A stretch of 64,000 bases of DNA from positions 1,426,001-1,490,000 of the forward strand of contig NZ_CP014162.1 in assembly GCF_001543205.1 (NCBI RefSeq), written 5' to 3'. The notes under the pieces were generated by a model, which had not been told where the DNA came from, ran no database searches, and saw only the letters and a program-made list of their open reading frames with translations. This DNA is from Aerococcus urinaeequi (GTDB taxonomy: Bacteria; Bacillota; Bacilli; Lactobacillales; Aerococcaceae). Of this stretch, positions 63,690 to 64,000 are shown piece by piece (position 1 is the stretch's first letter; every line of letters starts with the position of its first letter). Made by a program: the position numbers and the translations under genes.

Positions 63690-64000
63690 TTAACATGGGC
63701 GTGATATTCTGTACTACTGCGAAGAAAATGTACTTTATGATGCCTTGATTGAGTTAGGCGATGAAGTGGCGCCAGTAGCCAAGTTACATGGAGCGACTAC
63801 GGGTAAATAGTGACGATTGGGGATATCCAAGTTTTTTCCAATAGTCAGACCACGAGATTAAAGGTATTGCGAGCATTTTTATCCAAACGCCTGAAGCCAA
63901 ATTTGTCCATACGGGCGACTTTCGTTTGACGGGCTACCATCCTGAAAAAGTCGATCAGTGAGAACGGGCTATCAATCAATTTGAACCAGCTTATGCTAAG
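63690..64000 (+). pseudogene. Decayed MBL-fold (metallo-beta-lactamase) hydrolase
   Basis: A frame from 63848 reads DHEIKGIASIFIQTPEAKF and HTGDFRLTGYHPEKV, the third-motif Asp/His block and the fourth-motif HTGDF of an MBL-fold exonuclease-like protein. Upstream in the same gene direction are stops (TAG-TGA at 63808-63813, TAG at 63842), and a TGA at 63959-63961 interrupts the frame after HPEKVDQ. The gene is therefore broken, with its 3' end beyond the window. Confidence 0.75.

Overview
The window is a low-GC Firmicutes chromosome segment. The 16S rRNA sequence, the tRNA array without encoded CCA, the sugar PTS content and the methionine T-boxes all fit Lactobacillales. I recognise the 16S as Aerococcus-like (A. 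viridans / A. urinaeequi group); this is from memory of the sequence, not from a search. No prophage, insertion sequence or CRISPR array is visible. The window cuts the first gene at its 5' end and ends inside a decayed gene.

Layout. 1-7.9 kb: 3' part of an SGNH-like secreted protein with a Ser/Glu/Ala-rich tail, an intracellular type I pullulanase, an aromatic-acid exporter-like membrane protein and proC (both minus strand), a membrane protein and an aldo/keto reductase behind a cre-like site. 7.9-14.7 kb: a complete rRNA operon with four candidate tandem promoters, 16S-tRNAIle-tRNAAla-23S-5S, twelve further tRNAs and a terminator. 14.7-18.8 kb: a MazG-like protein, a LytTR regulator paired with a DUF3021 membrane protein, a two-gene chromate transporter and a luciferase-like flavin oxidoreductase. 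19.1-22.3 kb: a methionine T-box controlling an orphan MetQ-like lipoprotein, DAHP synthase, and a histidine phosphatase.

22.3-37.8 kb is a beta-glucoside region. A cre-flanked operon encodes a GH1 6-phospho-beta-glucosidase, a GntR/UTRA regulator and lactose/cellobiose PTS IIB, IIA and IIC. A divergent pair (aldo/keto reductase, HAD phosphatase) follows, then a BglG antiterminator, a T-box-controlled aminotransferase, and a RAT/terminator-controlled bglP-bglA pair, and a third GH1 gene. 38-43 kb: an L,D-transpeptidase and a metN-metP-metQ operon whose MetN lacks room for the usual C-terminal regulatory domain. 43-49.4 kb: a third methionine T-box heads an eight-gene operon (FMN reductase, GNAT, permease, three tandem paralogous binding lipoproteins, permease, ATPase) resembling the Bacillus TcyJKLMN sulfur amino acid importer. 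49.7-64 kb: alanine dehydrogenase and a YkvI-like transporter, trmL, a candidate structured RNA, a DUF4153 membrane protein, a class A PBP, yheA-like, yhaO-yhaN-yhaM, and an MBL-fold pseudogene.

The window is dominated by two regulatory themes. Three T-box leaders with AUG specifiers suggest uncharged tRNA-Met controls import and metabolism of sulfur amino acids. Several cre-like sites plus a BglG/RAT switch put beta-glucoside use under carbon catabolite and substrate control. The most interesting observations are the triple-receptor Tcy-like operon, the orphan T-box-controlled MetQ next to an unregulated-looking metNPQ, the unexplained folded element at 52.95-53.16 kb, and a repeated putative LytTR operator.
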